Source: Apostichopus californicus (Eukaryota; Echinodermata; Holothuroidea; Aspidochirotida; Stichopodidae). From it: a stretch of DNA of 33,445 nt. The position numbers and the translations under genes were made by a program. The DNA lies in contig JAIPMN010189822.1 of assembly GCA_020650975.1 (NCBI GenBank), positions 1 through 33,445 of the forward strand, read 5' to 3'. The notes beneath the pieces are model-generated. The model made no database searches, was not told the origin of the DNA, and saw nothing but the letters and a program-made list of their open reading frames with translations. Shown one piece after another: positions 23,801 to 32,860 of this stretch (position 1 is the stretch's first letter; each line of letters opens with the position of its first letter).

Positions 23801-26800
23801 ACATCATGCTAAAAATTGTCATTCGCGCAGGGTTTTGTCACACCGATGATTATTGGTAACATATATAGGTATATATAATTTGATACCGCATCACTTTAAC
23901 TTAACCTTCTCACTATCGTCAACGTAGTGAGGTATTCATCATTTAATCTTATTTAAAAGACTGCGTGTTCCTTAATTTCAATGTAATATATTGTGTACGT
24001 TGGAAAGAGATCATGTACTTTCTCATCAAAACAGAGAACATTAAGCAAAACAGCTATCGATAGCGTTTCTCACTCGCCTAATACTAGCTAACTTTCAAAC
24101 GTGTTTTTATGGTCAGATCACTGATAGGTTTGATAATGCTGTCCAGTATACTAAAGAAGCTGATAGTTCAGTAGAAAAACTATTGAATACAAGCCAAATA
24201 TAATACTCTGTTGCCTTAGGAGGTGCATACTTTATGAATTTTGGTCCTGTAATACTTTTGACTTTCAAGCCATTTTGCATAGCATAAAGAATTTCCTTCA
24301 TTCATTATTTTTACAAAAATGCTTCCATCTGCAAAAATCAGTAATATATTTCAGCGATTACATTTTATACTTCGGTAAGGAGATATTCCGATGGCAGATG
24401 ATATAACATAAAACGCATGATAACCTTTTTTGATCATTAAGCAACGCTGCTATCAATCCACATTATGTTCGATCTACTTTTAATTTTTATTTTAAGAGTT
24501 TTAAGAATGGATTCTTAAGCACATCTGCTGCATCAATTGACGGGGTTGTAGAAACGTCGTCTGATAGTATATTTAAATATCATAAATAAGCATAACACAA
24601 ACACAATTGAAATATTGTATGCATATAGAACCCTTTCTACTAGAAGTTGCAAACACATTCTCAGCTAAATTACCATGATAACATCATTCAATCTGCTTTA
24701 GTCAGATGAATCAATAAAATATAACCAAATATCTTCCCGATCCAATATTCTATAAGGATGATATTTGTATAAAAAGGCAGAAGAAATCCAGCACTTTAAT
24801 AACTTATCAACGTTAACCATATGTAATACCGCTTTAACGACCACAGTAGTGTGTATTGTACGATTTCAGGTTACGTCATTTTTCATTTTAATGGTTGAAT
24901 TTATATGTTACAATCACATTGTTGCACGTTCAGTACAACATGCAGTAAAAAAGTTGAACAATTGGGGGGAAGGAACATTTTTCTTCCTCCCTCACTTAAC
25001 ATTTTCAAACAAGGATCGCATTCCAAGAAAGTACTGGACGATTCATTTTGGGTCCATCAGCAACTCAAAATGCCATAATAACAAGTAGTAAACTTGAGTG
25101 TCATATTAAATCATAAACATCCTTGGAATTTCAACATTGTTCATAAAAAACAAATACCTCTATTTTCAGTTCCTTTCAACCCCTCTATTTGATTAGTGGA
25201 TCTAAAAACAAAAGAAGTAATCCAGATTGATAGACCTTTTCTGTTTTAAGAAAACTAATAGTATATCAAACTTTAGTTTGTGCAATGTCTGTTAATCAAA
25301 CCAAGGTTGTGTGGGAGCTTTTTCAGTCAAATGCGTGCACCTGATTTTAAATGTAGGGAGGATGGGCAAATTTGAACTTTCCCCCGGCTGATTAAGGTAT
25401 GAGGCTGAACTCTTGTGGAAGGACTAGAGGAGAATAAAGGCGTTTACAAAGCAGGGGCTACACTTGGGCCATTACAGCCAACCACTATGTAGGGTGTCTG
25501 AGGGTCCACTCCCAGAAAACGATAAAGAATGAAACATCAAATGTTGTATTCCTACATCATATAATTTAAGCCTTTACAAGTAGCTCTAAACGAAAAATTG
25601 TACTAATAAATAATACTCCGAAATTCTCCCAACTTTTTAGGTAGTGAGGGATAGTGGATGGGATGAATTATTATAATAGGAGGGTGTTACCCTGGGGTCA
25701 TCCAAGTCAGCTCCTGTGAAGGACTTTGGCCCCCCCCCCCCGAAGGAAAATGTAGAACTATGATGTCAGATGGTGCATTCTAAGACATATTTAGACTTTA
25801 GGTTAGGTTTACATAAGTAGCCCTAACCTCAAGGTTGTGCTAAGAAATATTTGTGTGAGGTTGAAAAGGAGGGAGGGGGAAGGGAGGGGGCGACGGAGAG
25901 GTTAAACCCATACTAGTGGTTCTGTTCTTACCCTGCATAGTTGCAATGGGTATAACATTGAACAGAGTATTCTTACCTGGGTTCTCGTTTCTTTCCGTGT
26001 CCTTTATCAAACAAAAACAAGAAAATAAATTGAAACTGCCAGTGCATTAACTATCTGAAACTATTTCAAGAAAAAATATCTCCAAGCATTGGGTTTGCTA
26101 CTTAGAAGAAGGTTCATGCAGATGGGATTATTTCAAACAACATGTCATTGCTCTACTGCCACCCGTTGGAGCTCAATATCTGAATCGGCCAGTTTGTCTG
26201 GCACAACATTTTGTACGGATTTCAAGGAGCAGATTAAAAAATAGTTGCATTAATTAGTTTCGAACTATTGATACCTAAATTGGTAGTATGATAGATGTAA
26301 ATCTACCAGAACCTAATAATTTATTTTTAGACTGCATGTTATATATAAAATGTGATATTGTTTACTACTATTTAAATTATATTTTGTCCTTATTTATGTA
26401 GGATTACTAAACTATTCTGAATCGCCTATCACAAGCGGATGAATCAGTGCTCAATAACCGACAAAATTTGGTAATATGCAACATTTTTTTTAATATTTGT
26501 CGTTTTAACTTCTACTATCGTTCCTGTGTTTTATAAGTTTTAAATATTGTTTCGATCTACGTTGAACAGTATAAAACACTGTTAAATAAAGATGTAACAG
26601 ACACTCAACAAATATATTTAATGTTGACACCTTCGTTATATCTGTGACGATCTGTGATAATTTTGTTCCCTTAGAAAATGTTAGTCAGTACTACAAACAG
26701 GTATTTAGGACAATAAGAAAACATCATACCAAGTCGGTCACGTGCGATGAAATAAATTATTACAAGGATTAACACCAGAATGATGATAGCCTCCACTATG

Positions 26801-29800
26801 CAGGCTGACATCAGCCTCGTATTGTTGCATACTGAAATTAAGCAAAGAATACTTTTATGATTGTAACAACATTCACGTTACCATTGAGAAAGTTGACAAA
26901 CATAATTTGCTCTATTTACACATTACAATATTGAAACGTTGCAATTAAAACAAATTACTGAAGTATGTTTTCTGCCACAAAGACGGAGTATAAGTCACGT
27001 GGTGAGTAGTTTTACTCACTTATGTAACAGTTAGTTTCCAATGATCATCATATATTTATATGATGCAAATGATGAAAAATGTCACGAAACAGCCAAGAAA
27101 AGAATTATTCCTTTTGGGAAATTCAATTATTAGTACTTTCTTTTATTCATCTTCATCATGATATAATCGAAATTCATGATAGAATACAAATAGGCATTTT
27201 AAAATTTGTTTCGGGGATATTTATGGTTGTTTGAGTTGAGTACTTTTTGTAATAATGCAGTAACATACGTCTCTACCCTCAATTTATCTGCTTAACTTAT
27301 AGTGACTGTAAGGCCCAAAACAGCACGAGGATATGTTTAAGAGTTTTTAAGTTCTTAAATCCAAATAATATGTACACTAACACGTCCCCGTCAACACGAG
27401 CAACCTATACCGATAAAACTTTAAAACCTCTTTCTGCATCCTAACATTAGTAAATTATTCTGGTATTCAAACCGTCAATAGTGAAGCAGAAGTTCTGTAA
27501 ACATAACATACTCATTGCAATACCAAACCGATAAACCAGATGAGAGTTTAATTTCCCAACTCGATTCTTATTAATGAAAGCTAACTAAATATGAAATACT
27601 TTAAAAAACACATACCTGTATACTGAGGATCAGTAGTAGATGGTTGTTCAGTTGTAAATGTGTTAGCTGCAAGTTTTGGAATGGACAATATATGAAGAAT
27701 GATATGAAAATGTTAATTCACATGTTTTCGCGTGGACTAAATCATAATAAACAGTATAGAAAACACGAATTGTGGAGTAGAACGTTAAGAAGCATATTTC
27801 CTTATTTCATGTCGGTATTGTAGAAGTAACATAACTTAAAAGTTAATGAAACCATGAAACGTCGGCCTTATATATCATGTAGCGCATTTAGGAAATACAT
27901 AGACAAAATCACAGTAAGTTAGTACGTTATCATAAGTTTTTCTATAAAAATACATACAGTGGAATAGAATTTGCTTAAAGTTTTTATCTTTTCATAACAT
28001 TTAAAAGAATGAAATAAAAATTAAAAGAAATGTTAAAACATATGAGTGCCAGCATTATTAACTGAAATTGCTTTCAAATTACACATCTCGTTGCTTTGCT
28101 AGTGATAAAACAGAAGTATTATTAGTGTGTTGTAAAAGTACTCCTGTGTTTCATGTATTCAGTTTTTGTTTCAAGCAACGTTTAAGATATGTATGTACAA
28201 AGATATGCAAGAGACTTGAATTACTTAATGCAGCGTTCATGTCCATAAAATGTTATCTGTTTATTTCTTCAACGACTAATACATGTACCGACGAAGTGCA
28301 GCAGCATTTCTTATATGCAATGAGGATAATCAGGCTAGTCTCTATATGAAAGTGGGTTATTCTTAAGTGATATATACTACCGATTCATATCCTATGGTCC
28401 ATATGTGAATTCCTACAATTACTTTTATCAAACATTAAATGCATTTACAATGTGTAAGTGTGCATACTTGTCTAACCTTCTTTTTCCTAATTTTTGATCG
28501 AGTCAAGCTTGTACGGTATATTTTGTGGAAATAACTGTATCTTATACTTTTACCACATATTTTGATTTTGAATATTAAGGAGTAAACCAGTGACAAGTGT
28601 ATTAACTTTCACATATGTAATCTGACAATCGTTCAATTTTGGGATGATTAATAATTCGATTTGGAATACTGGGACCCAATATCATTGTCATACAGGACAA
28701 TATACATGACAAAAGTTAAATAGTTTTCGAATCGGATCTTCCCGTTGGTGACATACACTTACAACGTTAAAATATAATTTGGTTTGGTTACACGAAGAAG
28801 TCAAGAAGAAAAGTTTCGAGTCAGAACGCAAATACTTTAGAGGTGATCAAAGATCTTATTAATGATTCACCGGGGTATTTTTTACATGATTGACGTTATA
28901 TTTTGCACACAATCTACACTATTTGAGGAGTTTTGAACACTTTTTTATCGTGATTTTGTGCAAACAATTTCAGATTCTCATCGAAACATAAGTTGCGTAA
29001 ACGCGACATAGTAGATTTTGGAGAACTATTATTTGCAATGAAGATGGCAATTCAATATTTTTGATAAATAGACTGCTAACTTAAAGGTGTTCGTGCTAGG
29101 TACAACTCAGAGGTACAGTGCAGGTTCTCCCATGCTAGCTATTTAGCTTTTGTATACAAGCTACCTTTGTAGCCAAAGCAGTGGCATCAGTCCTTGCTAA
29201 TGTTCTTTGGGATTTGTTGGGGACAACATGGGTGCAGTCAGCATTTCAATGATTATGTGATATAGTTTAGGTTATTCATCACTTTCTTTTATGAGAAATT
29301 TTGTATTGCACAGAATTGTTGTTTTCCAAAGTGCATTACGATGCAGAATGTATATGCCTAGTATAAGTTGGATATAAGTGTTATATGTTGTACTACCTGC
29401 TACATTTACAGAGACTACAATGTAGCGTTATTAGTGACAAGTAAATAAATGGTTATGGCGCACTGAATCGTGGTTACGCCCGCACAATAGTGGTAATTGT
29501 CTTTTTTATTTAAAAACAAGTCTTCGCTCATGAATAGGCTCTCATACATGACAAGTTTTTCTGGTAGCCTTTCTCGTGGGAGTTCTTCGTGGGCTGAACA
29601 AGCCCTCCTCTTTCGTCAAGGTAAAAAACACACGTATCTTCGTTTAAATAACAAACTGGCTCCTGGTCCCTGAAAAGTGGCTGATAGTTCTACCAATAGC
29701 CGAGTGAAGAACCACTTTTCCATGAAATCCTCACAAGCTTATGTTTACCCTTGAATACAATGAAGATGTATTTCTTGAGTTATTGTTTTTACAAGGTTTT

Positions 29801-32231
29801 CATACTTAAAGCTCCTTTGACATCAAATGACCTGTGAACTTCATAAAAAAGAATGTTGTTCTTGTAATCAATAAGATCGATTCAAATACCAGGTTAATCC
29901 AAGTAATGGTGTTTACCAGCAAGTGTCACGTACACACACGCCCACCTCCCCAACCCCACCACAACCCCCTCCTATACACACATGCTTACTATCACCGCCA
30001 AGGAGTAAAAAAAAACATTTGGTATTGTTATTTATTTCCATATGGTACTGACCTCTCCATGCCTGTCCTATTCATACTGTCTATCCATGAAGAGGTTATA
30101 GTGACTTTCGGCCCCTAACAGTATTTTTTTTAAATTCCTTACGTTTTGTAATCCAAAAGATTGGGGAAATGGTAAAAGCGCTGTGACAAAGTCGATCTTT
30201 GAACGATTGATTGGTATTGCTCTGAACAAACCTTTGGAACTAACATGAAGGAGATACAATAGCTTGCACATCCTCCGAAATTATAACTCTCCGACAAGAA
30301 CCTTGCCGATTCAATAAGAACTTTATTGTCTAAGGATGAAAACGAGATGAACAATGTGAAACCGAATGAGCCAATTTTAGAACTTTTATTCTCTACTCTA
30401 CTTTTATTGTCTGCTGTTCTTTGAAAAGAATTTTCAGATTCTCACTTTTGATAAAATATGACAGCTTCTTTGTGAAACTTTTACATTTCGAATGTGTTAA
30501 AATATTGTCGTGATCTATGTACACTTGTGGAGTGGAGCAATAGTGGATTTTTTGCATATTTTATGTATCGGACAACAATACTGAACAACTGAGACCATCA
30601 TTCCCCTACCCCTCCTCCACTGCATTACAACAACGGTATGTATTGGACAACAATTATGAATAACTGAGTCCACCATTCTTCTACCCCTGCTCCCCTGCAT
30701 TACAACAACGATATGTATTGGACAACAATTGTGGACAACTGAGTCCATCATTCTCCTACCCATCCTCCCCTGGAATACAACAACAATATGTATTGGACAA
30801 CAATCCTGGATAACTGAGTCCATTATTCCTTTACCCCTACTCCCCTGCATTACAACAACAGTATGAATTGGACAACAATTCTGAACAAATGAGTCCATCA
30901 TTCTCCTACCCTTCGTTCCCTGCATTACAACAACGGTATGTATTGGACAATAGTTCTGGAGACTGAGTCCATCATTCCTTTACCCCTCCTCCCCCGCAAT
31001 ACACAACGATATGTATTGCACAACAATTCTGGATAACTGAGTCCAATATTCCTTTACCCCTACTCCCCTGGATTACAACAAAATTATGAATTGGACAACA
31101 ATTCTGAACAACTGAGTCTATCATTCTCATACCCCTCGTTCCACGCGTTACAACAACGGTATGTATTGGACAACAATTCTGGACAACTGAGTCCATCATT
31201 CTACTACCCCTCCTCCCCTGCATTACCAGGAAATCACTTTAGCAATAGTATTAAACAGCAGGTACTTGATATTATGTTTTGATGCACAAAAGTCGTACGA
31301 TTAAAAATTTTTTAATCAGGATTAAGTTTAAACCTGATTAAATTTACTGAACATGTGTTAACACACAACTGAACAACAACACAGCCCAGTTGTTATTATT
31401 TAGGGCTCTTGCACTCTTTAAGAGGGATCCATATACCACATATGAAATGCAATAGTTTTCCTTTCCATACTTTGACCTCTACAGAAAAGGAAACAAAGGT
31501 AAGTCTTTTTAAATACTCAATCAGATAGAGCCACAATTCAAGTTTGAAGTCCATCAATGCATTACTTTTTTAGCTATCATGTTTACAAATTTTTCAAACT
31601 ATGACCAATGGTAAACTCAATTGCCCTTTTACCTCTGCAGAAAACAAGAGGGTTTTGTACTCAATTAGGCACATGCACGTACCAAATATGAAAATATAAT
31701 ATCATAGGATACCAAGGTTGGAGTTGATGGAAATTTTTAAGTACCAACACTGATAACAAACTGAAATTTTTAGTGTTTGCCGGTAAAAAGAATACAGGCT
31801 GATAATGGGTACAAGAATACATTTTACTGTATTTGTCTTTCAATATAAAGAAACATTTGTAAGTAAAAATAAGAGATATACAGTTTTTGTGTTCTACTTA
31901 CACCGAACATTAAGATTCACTGTATGTGATATGTTTTCCATACGTTGGTCATCGATTTCATCTTGCATTACGTATCCAGTAAGCTGACAGGTGATACTAC
32001 TGTCGCCTCTCACTGCAGTATATGAAGATGTTATGCTGTAGTTCTTGTAGTCACCATTAGTTGTAAAACTAAGAGGAGTTTTATCTACAAGTAAAGGATC
32101 CCACATGAGGCTTAAGTTATTCACAGACCGAGCTCCAGTAGCAGAACAGGTTAGATCATACGATGTTCCAACAATGACATCCAGTGCATCTACATCTTGT
32201 GAGCCATTCATGACTGTTGATTTAACAAGCA
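20726..32231 (-). CDS. Gene C: Ig-domain receptor with a tyrosine-kinase-like pseudokinase domain (5' end not seen)
   Basis: Fourteen minus-strand exons join with consistent phases into about 596 residues: Ig domain, Thr/Ser stalk, single membrane helix with basic stop-transfer, juxtamembrane region, kinase fold and tail. The kinase part follows the tyrosine-kinase order: glycine-rich loop, beta-3, helix C with its Glu, hinge, an insert of about 30 residues, catalytic loop, activation segment with WMPPE (for WMAPE), DVWSFG, and CW. The beta-3 Lys is Arg, the HRD motif is S-P-G, the catalytic-loop Asn is Lys, and DFG is DFV. The activation segment lacks Tyr. Such a receptor would sit in the plasma membrane and probably signal through partners or scaffolding rather than catalysis; this is inference. 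The first visible exon opens in phase 1, so the signal peptide and perhaps more Ig domains lie further right. Confidence 0.85.
21076..21175 (-). CDS. Gene C exon m: kinase helices H and I
   Basis: A 100-nt exon, phase 2 to 0, with acceptor TAATCTCATCTCAG and donor GTAAGA. It reads [20 protein letters not shown], the C-W-x(6)-R region that closes the kinase fold, then a final helix. A nearby alternative acceptor (GCTGGCAG) would give an immediate stop and is not used in this model. Confidence 0.85.
21275..21371 (-). CDS. Gene C exon l: kinase helix G region
   Basis: A 97-nt exon, phase 1 to 2, with acceptor CCCCTGTGTAG and donor GTGAGC. It reads [20 protein letters not shown] and then LPLPDNCP, matching the P-Y-x-x and L-x-x-P-x-x-C-P motifs of receptor tyrosine kinases. 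Confidence 0.85.
21662..21770 (-). CDS. Gene C exon k: activation segment end, APE and helix F
   Basis: A 109-nt exon, phase 0 to 1, with acceptor TTTCTTTCGCACAG and donor GTAAAC. It reads [15 protein letters not shown] and [15 protein letters not shown]. The W-M-x-P-E signature and DVWSFG are hallmarks of tyrosine kinases rather than Ser/Thr kinases. Confidence 0.9.
21975..22094 (-). CDS. Gene C exon j: catalytic loop and DFG region, degenerate
   Basis: A 120-nt phase 0-0 exon after TAATCTTCAACAG. It reads [13 protein letters not shown] where IHRDLAARNVLL is expected, so His, Arg and Asp become Ser, Pro and Gly, and Asn becomes Lys. It continues KLYDFVS, keeping Asp-Phe but with Val for Gly. 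The proposed donor GAG/GTCATT is weak, yet the next exon follows in the right phase and place. Confidence 0.8.
22703..22905 (-). CDS. Gene C exon i: hinge, kinase insert and helix E
   Basis: A 203-nt exon, phase 1 to 0, with acceptor TATTTTTTCAG and donor GTAAGT. It reads [18 protein letters not shown] (beta-5 and hinge), about 30 residues of insert as in split-kinase receptors, then [15 protein letters not shown] (helix E). The intron falls just at the catalytic loop. Confidence 0.85.
23140..23247 (-). CDS. Gene C exon h: kinase helix C and beta-4
   Basis: A 108-nt phase 1-1 exon with acceptor GTTGCTTTACAG and donor GTACGA. It encodes [10 protein letters not shown], with the helix C Glu retained, and [10 protein letters not shown], the equivalent of the HPNIVxLLGxC motif of tyrosine kinases. 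Confidence 0.85.
23523..23808 (-). CDS. Gene C exon g: juxtamembrane end and kinase glycine loop to beta-3
   Basis: It ends at TCAG/GTATGT in phase 1. The start is either 23,808 (after CAATTTTTAG) or 23,772 (after CTTATACCAG); both are phase 0. It encodes a Lys/Asn-rich linker, then [19 protein letters not shown] (glycine-rich loop with G-K-G) and EAVVRTLS, where Arg stands at the place of the ATP-binding beta-3 Lys. Confidence 0.75.
24191..24246 (-). CDS. Gene C exon f: juxtamembrane Tyr-containing exon, 3' boundary uncertain
   Basis: It opens after TATTACAG in phase 1 with [18 protein letters not shown]. Two donors would both leave phase 0 as required: GTATTC (exon end 24,191) or GTATAC further on (about 24,143). 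Neither is strong. The pair of Tyr could be phosphorylation sites for a partner kinase, which is inference only. Confidence 0.45.
25158..25201 (-). CDS. Gene C exon e: 44-nt juxtamembrane exon
   Basis: It has a very good acceptor (CTTTTGTTTTTAG) and donor GTATTT, and runs phase 2 to 1. It encodes [14 protein letters not shown]. The phase fits both neighbours. Confidence 0.6.
25330..25890. repeat. Degenerate repeat units in gene C intron
   Basis: Blocks recur here at low identity, for example ACAAGTAGCTCTAAACG...TTGTACTAATAAATAATA near 25,576 and ATAAGTAGCCCTAACCT...TTGTGCTAAGAAATATT near 25,813. TTTGTGTGAGGTTGAAAAGG at about 25,850 also recurs near 32,311. A run of 12 C lies at 25,730-25,741. 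The class is unknown. Confidence 0.4.
25730..25741. repeat. Poly-C tract (12 C)
   Basis: A run of 12 C lies in the intron between gene C exons d and e, inside the degenerate repeat block. Confidence 0.9.
25977..26001 (-). CDS. Gene C exon d: 25-nt juxtamembrane microexon
   Basis: It is bounded by TTTGATAAAG and a strong CAG/GTAAGA donor. It runs phase 1 to 2 and encodes the basic stretch GHGKKREP just inside the membrane. It is supported mainly by fitting the phase chain between the membrane exon and the next one. Confidence 0.6.
26730..26831 (-). CDS. Gene C exon c: transmembrane helix
   Basis: A 102-nt phase 1-1 exon with acceptor TTAATTTCAG and donor GTATGA. It encodes the hydrophobic helix [16 protein letters not shown] followed by ARDRL, a positively charged stop-transfer. 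This fixes the extracellular and cytoplasmic sides of the receptor. Confidence 0.85.
27616..27666 (-). CDS. Gene C exon b: Thr/Ser-rich stalk
   Basis: A 51-nt phase 1-1 exon with acceptor AACTTGCAG and donor GTATGT. It encodes [17 protein letters not shown], a short Thr/Pro-rich linker of the kind that joins Ig domains to the membrane and may be O-glycosylated. Its length, a multiple of three, would allow skipping. Confidence 0.7.
27667..30561. other. Left part of the gene C intron between Ig and stalk exons
   Basis: AT-rich sequence without a recognisable exon. An imperfect hairpin with arms GAAAAGTGG and CCACTTTTC is present around 29,672-29,721. The short open frames match nothing I know. 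Confidence 0.4.
30562..31227. repeat. Minisatellite: nine 75-bp units in a gene C intron
   Basis: Units start at 30,562, 30,637, 30,712, 30,787, 30,862, 30,937, 31,010, 31,085 and 31,160, each opening TATGTATTGG or TATGAATTGG and closing with a variant of GCATTACAACAACGG. All are 75 bp except the sixth (73). Units 4-5-6 resemble 7-8-9 in order, so a three-unit higher-order repeat is likely. As 75 is a multiple of three, the minus strand stays open for long stretches with a 25-residue period, but no splice signals mark it as an exon. Confidence 0.9.
31311..31342. repeat. 10-bp inverted repeat with overlapping AT palindrome
   Basis: TTTAATCAGG (31,311-31,320) is complementary to CCTGATTAAA (31,333-31,342) with a 12-nt loop. 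The left arm overlaps a near-perfect palindrome GATTAAAAATTTTTTAATC at 31,299-31,317, so two hairpins are mutually exclusive. It lies about 80 bases right of the minisatellite, in the same intron. Confidence 0.7.
31902..32231 (-). CDS. Gene C exon a: Ig domain
   Basis: A 330-nt phase 1-1 exon with acceptor TTTTTCTTCAG and donor GTAAGT. It has a Cys in YDLTC, a Trp in LSLMWDP and a second Cys in SITCQLTG, with N-glycosylation sites. It is the only extracellular domain found for this gene inside the window. The following intron is about 4.2 kb and contains the 75-bp minisatellite. Confidence 0.85.
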
Positions 32232-32394
32232 CTGAAGAAAAATAACACAGAAATCAAAATATTATGAGTTTTGAAGTAACATCAGCTTGTGCTGCTTACT
32301 ACAGATAAATGTTTGTGTGAGGTTGAAAAGGGGCAGGGAAGTTCAACCTAAGGGCTTGTCTAATTCTTCTCCAACTGAATGGCAGTTCCGTAAA

Positions 32395-32768
32395 GTCGGA
32401 CGTACATTTCGGACAGTTTGTTGGTCCATATATCAATGGCTATATAAAGAAGATTACTTTTCATTTCGGTTATATGGAACATCTGCCTTGTACAATTCTT
32501 CAATCCTTGTCCATCCAAATAAAATACAAAAATACTGAAAAAAAATCCCTGTGACGGACGTACCCATAGAAAGTGAATTTTTCAAATTGTATTTTGCTTT
32601 TGCAAATTTCTGTGAATAGTAATGGGATATACAATTAAAAACTACTATGTTGTCAAGAAGACTCTTAACTACACATATCATTAACAAGCTGTTGAGACCT
32701 TTATCACTCGCAATATTTTTAAAATTCGTTTGTGACGAACGTACATTTTTTTGTGACGGACGTACATT
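32395..32768. repeat. Scattered short motif GTGACGGACGTAC
   Basis: GTGACGGACGTAC occurs at 32,551 and 32,753. A one-base variant (GTGACGAACGTAC) lies at 32,732, and a shorter relative (GTCGGACGTACATTT) at 32,395. Three of the four continue into ACATTT. They lie between the gene C Ig exon and the Penelope-like fragment. Confidence 0.7.
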
Positions 32769-32819
32769 TGTGCAATAATATAGTAAATCAAAATTGTTAG
32801 GAATGCAGGATTCTGTGTC

Positions 32820-32860
32820 CGGGACGCAATAAATATCCAGGGGACGCAATTAAAATCCAT
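32820..32860. repeat. Two-copy 20-bp tandem duplication
   Basis: GGGACGCAATAAATATCCAG is followed directly by GGGACGCAATTAAAATCCA. It lies where homology to the Penelope-like element fades, so it may belong to that element's tail. Confidence 0.7.

Noticed and set aside
30515-31223. Long minus-strand frames with a 25-residue repeat
   Set aside because: They are the translation of the 75-bp minisatellite. The frames break at the 73-bp unit and no splice signals frame them, so they are not called as coding.
30562-31227. CRISPR-like array
   Set aside because: Units are contiguous and diverged, without unique spacers between constant repeats, and the genome is an animal one.
32454-32849. 131-codon minus-strand frame beside the Penelope-like fragment
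   Set aside because: It shows no domain and covers the scattered GTGACGGACGTAC motifs; probably chance frame in repeat sequence.
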